A stretch of DNA of 64,000 nt from Antennarius striatus (taxonomy: Eukaryota; Chordata; Actinopteri; Lophiiformes; Antennariidae): the NCBI RefSeq assembly GCF_040054535.1, contig NC_090780.1:17145501-17209500 (forward strand). Direction: 5' to 3'. Under the pieces are notes generated by a model that had not been told where the DNA came from, did no database searches, and saw nothing but the letters and a program-made list of their open reading frames with translations. Shown here one piece after another: positions 56,473-64,000 of the stretch. Every line of letters begins with the position of its first letter. The first letter of the stretch is position 1. A program made the translations under genes and the position numbers.

Positions 56473-59400
56473 CAGGAGAGGGATGATGGACGACAAGGAT
56501 GTCACCAGGATGCTAGTTTACTGCTTTTATAATGTTCTTTCTAATACGCAAAACTTGTAGCCATACAGTACACGTCTGAAATGTGTTTTATTAATGCAAT
56601 CATGTATTTATTACTTTATAAGTATGAGTCTCTGGATGAACGTGAAGCGCCACAGTTTTCGTCCTCATAGGCTTTCATATTTTTGCTCTTAGATTTTCAT
56701 CTGTAGACACCAGCGGTCATATTTAACCTTGTTTTTGAGTCTTTTCTTAATTTGTAAAAAGAAGACAAGACACCAGCTTTAAAGAGGATTACAGTTTGGA
56801 TGAATCTAATCAGAGGAAAATCTCAGATGATGCCACGATTAGCTCGACTTTTAAATATCCTGTATTTGGTGGCACATCAGCACAATAACCTCTGCTTGTG
56901 AATATGAGTCCTGAAAGCGTGTCAGAAATGTGAGTGTTTGTGTCAAACTAGTGTGAAACATTCGGGTTTAGCAGTGTCAGACTGGAAGAACATGTTTGTT
57001 TAAGAATATTAGCTTTAAAGATAGAACATACATGTTAATTTTGGGTGAACATGTGTGTTTTGTTCCTACGGGCTTAAGATGCAGAAAACCAGCACCTTTA
57101 AAGTAAATGACTGTCATATTGAAAACACTTGTGATTGTGTTTCTAGCCAGACTTTTGCTGTAAATCTGAGTGAATAAATAGGAAAGAAGACGACCAATGA
57201 ACCATGAAATATCAGAGAACAAATAATGTTTATCAAAATACAAGTAAGTCAACAACAAATAACAAATAAGTGAACAAGAAGCTACAAATAAGCAAAAACA
57301 TAGATATAAAAACAAGAGCAGATCAGCCCCCATCTTTGTTTTTCTCGCCCTCCATGTATCGGAGCTACTTTGGTCGTCTCACTAAAACAAAGTTGTGACG
57401 TTTCTGAATCCCTGAACATGAGAATAATTCATTTGTTTGCACCCTACAAAGATTATGCTTATAAAAAGTAAGACATAAGTTTAAAAACAATAAACTGTAA
57501 CAGAGATAAGATGAAGTTTCAGCTTCCAGAGTCCTTTGAGATCATGGAGTCTCCTCTCACACAGTAAAGAGTGAATACAGTTCACATCGATTAGCTTAAG
57601 AGAATTCTCGTTGATTCACATTTTATTGTTGTTGAAATAATGTCACGTCTGTCTTTGGTACTTTTTAAAAAAAACAAACTCCTTTGCTTTTAAAGAGCTG
57701 ACGCCTTCTGGACCTCTTCCATGGCTGTTCTATTGCACCAGCTCAAATTCAAGAAAACAACGGGTCAGGGAAATTAATTCAAGAAACATCAGCACAAGTC
57801 TTGAATGAAATATCATGGTTCTGTATATAATGGGCTGACGGGCCGTGAAACCATGATTCTGGTGTGCCTGTGGATTATTTAATACCTCAGTATTTAATGT
57901 TCAGCATCCTCAATGGCTTCACATCTGGTACAAAAGACCGACCTGACCTTTCTACATGCTAGAATGTTGACAGATTCATCCCTTTCTTTTTGTTGACTCA
58001 AGTGTTCACTAAGACTCTTGTCTTTCATTGCATAAATAATGAACATTTTATATATCTTGCATATAGCTGCAATTTAAAAAAAACCCAAAAAAACAAGTTA
58101 AGTGTTTATTACGTTTGGCATCATTCATTAAAAATAGCACGAATGGACACACATTATTTTAACTAGCTGGTCACCCAATGGAAAACGTCTGTTTTCTCAT
58201 ATCTTTGCTGGATGTTCAGTTACAGTTCATCATGTTGTCTCATGGTCAGTGTCTGTCTGATCAGTACAAGAAGGTTCTGGGTGAAGGAAGAAGTTTTTAG
58301 CAATTTATGTGCATATTTGTAATAACTGGTCTTCTGTGTGAAGGCTTGTGTGTTGATTATGGCATTAATTACAGCAACTGTGCGTTTTGTTAAATGCTTT
58401 CTTTTACATACACAAGCACATGGACACACCTGAGATTTCTGTGCTGCAGACTTCTTTTTAAGGTTTATGTCTGTTTGGAAACTTACACTATGAAAACATT
58501 TTGGTTCACCTGTACCTGCTTGTTGTATCAGATATATGATGAAAACAATTGAATGCTTCCTATAAACCCTAATCTTTGGTGTAAACTGAAATTTTGTAGA
58601 TTTTTTTCCCCCATAATGTTTATGATATGTGGCCCTGATAGAACAAACCTGAGATTGTGATGACATGAAATCCAACCTCAATAAAAAGTGTTTGTATTTT
58701 GTCGGAAGGTGGAGACTTGCAGCTGGTTTTGGTTCCTTTGTTCATTAAATCCTGTTCTAGTTCTCATGCCTTTCGTTATTTGGATCACAGGCACCAGCGC
58801 TGAAGTTCTCCTTATGTTTTCAGTCAGATGTTTCACACGGCAGAGATCTTCCTTCCATGTTCATGTAACATTATGACTTTTGAGTACTGCGCTTTCTTTG
58901 CTGTCTTGGTTGTTACGTTTTACAATGTTCAATAAAACTGAAACAAATTCGGTTGAAGATAAGCCTTAAAAAAACATATTATGTCAAGTTAAAACATGAG
59001 CAGGACTGAATGAAAAAAAAAATACACAAGAAGAAAGCAACAGAGTCCCACAAATCACATGAGAAGAACAGAAATGTTTACATGCATAGAAAAACCATAC
59101 AATAAAAAATTAGAGGCATATCTCTGAATCGTATGAAAGAAATTTTGAGAGGATATCTGCGGTAAATCGGCACCACAAAGTTCTGTCGTTGAATTTTTAT
59201 CATCAATTTTATACAAAGCATAGCCCTTATAGATAGCAGAGGAGTGCATTTCCTTTCATCCACAACCTTTGTTCCTCTTTGGGTGGATGAAACACGTTTG
59301 TAGTATCCTTTAAATAGTCTCATTTTGGCACAGTGATTTTTCAAGGCGCTCTCCTCAACCCACGGATACTTAGTGCTCCTGTTTCTCCCACTCGCTTCCT

Positions 59401-59585
59401 GCCGATGCTGAATTTAACACACTTTCCTTTTAGTCAACACATACAGTATGTTTAAATACTGCGTCTGCATCATGTAGTCTGAGGCCTGATTCTGTGAGGA
59501 CCTGGGGAGGAACTGTTACTGGACGAGAGCTCAGCGATCTGGAGGAGGAAGCGTCGTCGTCGTGTCTCTCACTGTGTTTCTCCAG
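56473..59585. other. Convergent 3' ends of CALCOCO1 and RARG
   Basis: Non-coding. Plus-strand AATAAA at 57173-57178 is a candidate CALCOCO1 signal. TTTATT at about 58103 (AATAAA on minus) is a candidate RARG signal. Additional plus-strand hexamers occur near 57488, 58681 and 58932. I see no further coding exon, including no zinc-finger exon for CALCOCO1. Confidence 0.5.
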
Positions 59586-62814
<3,229 letters not shown>

Positions 62815-64000
62815 CTGGAGGAAAAATGAAAAGGAAAGAAGTTCTCTTATTATATCAGAGCATCTTGTTTCCATAAGATCTCACAGTCTTTGAAAGCATG
62901 ATGAAAGCTAATACATCAACTGATTAGGAGAGAGTGGTCAACAATCAACCTCCAACCCCATGCAGGCCACCCCTCGGAGCCAGAAGGCCGGCTCAAAGGC
63001 AGATATTTTTAAGAGAAAGGGGAGGTGGGGTGGGGGGAGACAAAGCTGATTGACAGCGACTTAAAAGAGGTACAATTAGCTGATGGCCAGATGGCTGCGC
63101 TGATAAAACGCTGATTGGCAGCTGAGATTTGATTGGCTTCTCCATTTACTGGAGAGTGGGGGGGGGGGAGCAGCAGCATACCTCTGTTGACTTTTTGACT
63201 GACGTCTGAAGTTTTTGCATCTGCTCTGCACACCCACATGCTCACATTTTTATTTGAGAGGCTGTCCGACCAAACCTGCCTATATACGCCGAGCCCCATG
63301 TGAACAAACAGAGGTGGGATGTTTATGAGACCCGGCTGTCTCCTTGCCTTCTTTCTCACCGTCTCGCTGTGTCAAACTGTCACACGCCATTTGCTGACCA
63401 CAGGGAAAGACGTTCGATCACGGCTGATGAAGCAACAAGAACATCCGTCGGATGGAAACACCATGGTTACGGCGTAAAGGGTGTAAAAAAAAACCCCACA
63501 CCTGATTCACATTTAAAGGTGGTGACAAAAGAACAGGCAGATTCCTTCCAACATGCCTTTCAACTTTCACCTTCAGTCACCCCAACTTCACCCCTCTGCC
63601 CATTCACACCCCCAGCCCCTTGTTTCCTGGCCCTAAATTCCTTACTGCAGGCTGGACAGGGTTTAATAGTCGCCCAAGCTCATAAGCAGCCCTATAAAGG
63701 CTGTGTCTGGGATGGGAAGGAGGCCCCCGGCCAGGCTGACGGCCTCTTTATTGGGATCCAGTCACCTTGGGCAGCTATTCACATCAACTGCTCCATCCTT
63801 GGAGTCGCTCCTTGTAAAAATAAAGAATCCGGGGTCAAAAACCCAAAGTCACTGCCCCTCTTGCCACCTTCAATGGATAACACAGGACTTGACCAAATGT
63901 GGCCCCCACCCCGCTGGAGCAACCCCAAACTGAACCCACAGCTTGTCATTAACAAGAGTGGTAATGTTTCAAAAACAGAGAAGCAAAGCCACAAAGGAAT
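62815..64000. other. RARG: RARG upstream intron (right edge)
   Basis: GC-moderate non-coding sequence. No exon with RARG A-domain similarity was recognised, so the 5' exons lie further right. A long G-run occurs at about 63158-63167. Confidence 0.55.

Overview
This window looks like nuclear DNA of a ray-finned (teleost, probably percomorph) fish. Genes are split into small exons with GT/GC-AG introns. Dinucleotide and trinucleotide microsatellites are frequent. Dispersed repeats are of teleost type (a tRNA-like SINE, L2-like tails, pogo/Tigger, hAT and other terminal-inverted-repeat elements). Every confident protein is a vertebrate protein whose human counterpart lies on 12q13: SPRYD3, LIMA1, ZNF740, SMUG1, CALCOCO1 and RARG. 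Assignments come from reading the translations and from memory of the families; no database search was possible.

Layout: the 3' eight exons of SPRYD3 (+, 323-6673) run into a convergent, complete LIMA1 (-, CDS 10047-17242, non-coding first exon and TATA/E-box promoter at 19991-20140). Divergent from LIMA1 is ZNF740 (+, non-coding exon near 22.8 kb, CDS 25071-44163). It is followed by SMUG1 (+, 48538-49574) and CALCOCO1 (+, 52677-56472). Last comes a convergent RARG (-, 59586-62814), whose 5' exons lie beyond the right edge. The genes do not form a functional pathway; they are a conserved syntenic block covering ubiquitin/SPRY biology, actin bundling, zinc-finger DNA binding, uracil repair, autophagy/coiled-coil adaptors and retinoid signalling.

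The standout is ZNF740. Human ZNF740 has three zinc fingers. Here, between the exon for finger 1 and the exon for the last two fingers, lie 14 additional exons spread over 15.6 kb. Each is exactly 84 nt, each has phase-1 introns on both sides, each encodes one complete C2H2 finger, and all 14 are open. If all were spliced in, the protein would have 17 fingers and 653 residues. Because every exon is symmetric, any subset could be included without a frameshift. Subfamilies of exons and their flanking introns show repeated single-exon and two-exon tandem duplication. Short intronic blocks just after the splice donors are also conserved between copies.

Other points: two GC-AG introns (SPRYD3, CALCOCO1), a CALCOCO1 without the C-terminal zinc finger, a RARG ligand pocket combining an alpha-type serine with gamma-type methionine and alanine, an island of three DNA transposons splitting the ZNF740 exon array, a nested transposon in the last ZNF740 intron, and two perfect short hairpins.
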